Notes under the pieces: model-generated | Databases searched by the model: none | Told to the model about the DNA's origin: nothing | Seen by the model: only the letters and a program-made list of their open reading frames with translations | Part shown: positions 63,560-64,000 of the stretch, one piece after another | Position numbering within the stretch: the stretch's first letter is position 1 | Layout of the letters: each line of letters begins with the position of its first letter | Origin: Alentia gelatinosa | Taxonomy: Eukaryota > Annelida > Polychaeta > Phyllodocida > Polynoidae | DNA: 64,000 bases | Direction of reading: 5' to 3' | NCBI GenBank assembly: GCA_950022655.1 | Contig: OX465579.1 | Location: 47,409,950 to 47,473,949 of the forward strand | Position numbers and translations under genes: made by a program

Positions 63560-63910
63560 ATTGGGTATGGCTCAACTCATGGCCCACCTGTAACGCTTTT
63601 GACTAACCCTCCGCCAGATTGACAGTAGAAGAAAAACAAAGTCGGCAATGCAATACACATCATTGACCGACACTTAACCAGTAACAACGATGGCCAGAAA
63701 ATGAGGAATGCGCGACAATACTCAGTCAACACTTAAAATCTACATAGGGCGTTACTCAACTAAGGAACCTCCCGTACCATCATAAAACAGTAACAATTGA
63801 CTGAGAAAGATGAGGCCTGCACTGCGATACATACCCAGCATTTATAATGTGTTAGTTACAGAGAGTATGACCTCGAGAACTCATGAGCCATCTGAACAAT
63901 CCAGAAAGGA
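63560..63910 (-). pseudogene. Decayed tandem copies of the AOPEP catalytic exon (5' half)
   Basis: Four imperfect copies of the first part of the 63336-63522 exon, plus its flanking intron, lie directly upstream. Copy 1 keeps VGHELSH in frame at 63587-63567, 126 bp from the functional HELSH; its exon-start equivalent is at 63647, 125 bp from 63522. Copy 2 has its equivalent start near 63712 and lacks the zinc motif. Copy 3 keeps a cag acceptor and AGLIFLSQLLL from 63821, but the HELSH has become a stop-containing stretch near 63750-63765. Copy 4 (about 63865-63890) is only recognisable around the HELSH codons. No copy has the EEWLSEGF part or a donor, so none can replace the real exon. Confidence 0.75.
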
Positions 63911-64000
63911 CCATGAAAATTCTCATTTAAGCTGAAAATGAGTTCTATAAATTCAATATAAAAGGCCTATGCAATGTTATAAATGTTGATGTTGTATGTG

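Overview
The window is eukaryotic (animal) nuclear DNA: AT-rich, intron-dominated and dense in transposon relics, with no operon-like gene packing. Only one host gene is clear. It is a minus-strand M1-family zinc metallopeptidase whose exons match aminopeptidase O (AOPEP). Its exon layout and the mix of LINE, Penelope-like, DIRS-like and miniature DNA elements suggest a bilaterian invertebrate, probably marine. I cannot name the phylum from the sequence alone.

Right part (46-63.6 kb): six consecutive AOPEP exons run right to left, 63522-63336, 61813-61707, 61354-61252, 58446-58339, 58005-57965 and 46083-46020. All have consensus AG/GT borders and compatible phases. The first carries the catalytic HELSH plus downstream Glu zinc site. 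A seventh exon (1413-1294) carries the helical C-terminal part. Between 46020 and 1413 lies a giant intronic region of about 44.6 kb, with one weaker exon candidate at 13071-13003. The gene is open at both ends: its 5' exons lie beyond 64000 and its last exons beyond position 1. Just upstream of the catalytic exon are decayed tandem copies of that exon, one still reading HELSH.

The giant intron is a layered transposon deposit. From left to right it holds: a DIRS-like RT/RNase H relic (2.1-3.65 kb); a palindromic-motif MITE (11.46 kb); a LINE RT fragment on the minus strand (18.6-19.85 kb); a roughly 4 kb inverted repeat with 1.38 kb arms around a 1.23 kb spacer (22.24-26.23 kb); a frameshifted MADF-like gene (26.4-27.6 kb); a 5'-truncated LINE with an open 506-codon RT ORF and poly(A) (27.9-29.8 kb); two large nested MITEs with 3-bp CTG/CAG duplications, both invaded by the same inner MITE family (36.64-37.46 and 39.71-40.55 kb); and a 484 bp retroposed sequence flanked by a perfect 16 bp duplication (37.6-38.1 kb). 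The next intron (46.1-57.96 kb) adds two-module hairpin MITEs, a Penelope-type GIY-YIG fragment (53.7-54.65 kb) and a dispersed repeat present three times between 53.1 and 63.2 kb.

I see no genuine CRISPR array, rRNA or intact tRNA gene. The most interesting signals are the tandem decay of the catalytic exon, the large inverted repeat, the repeated nesting of one MITE family inside related hosts, and the GC-rich retroposed insert with an intact duplication.
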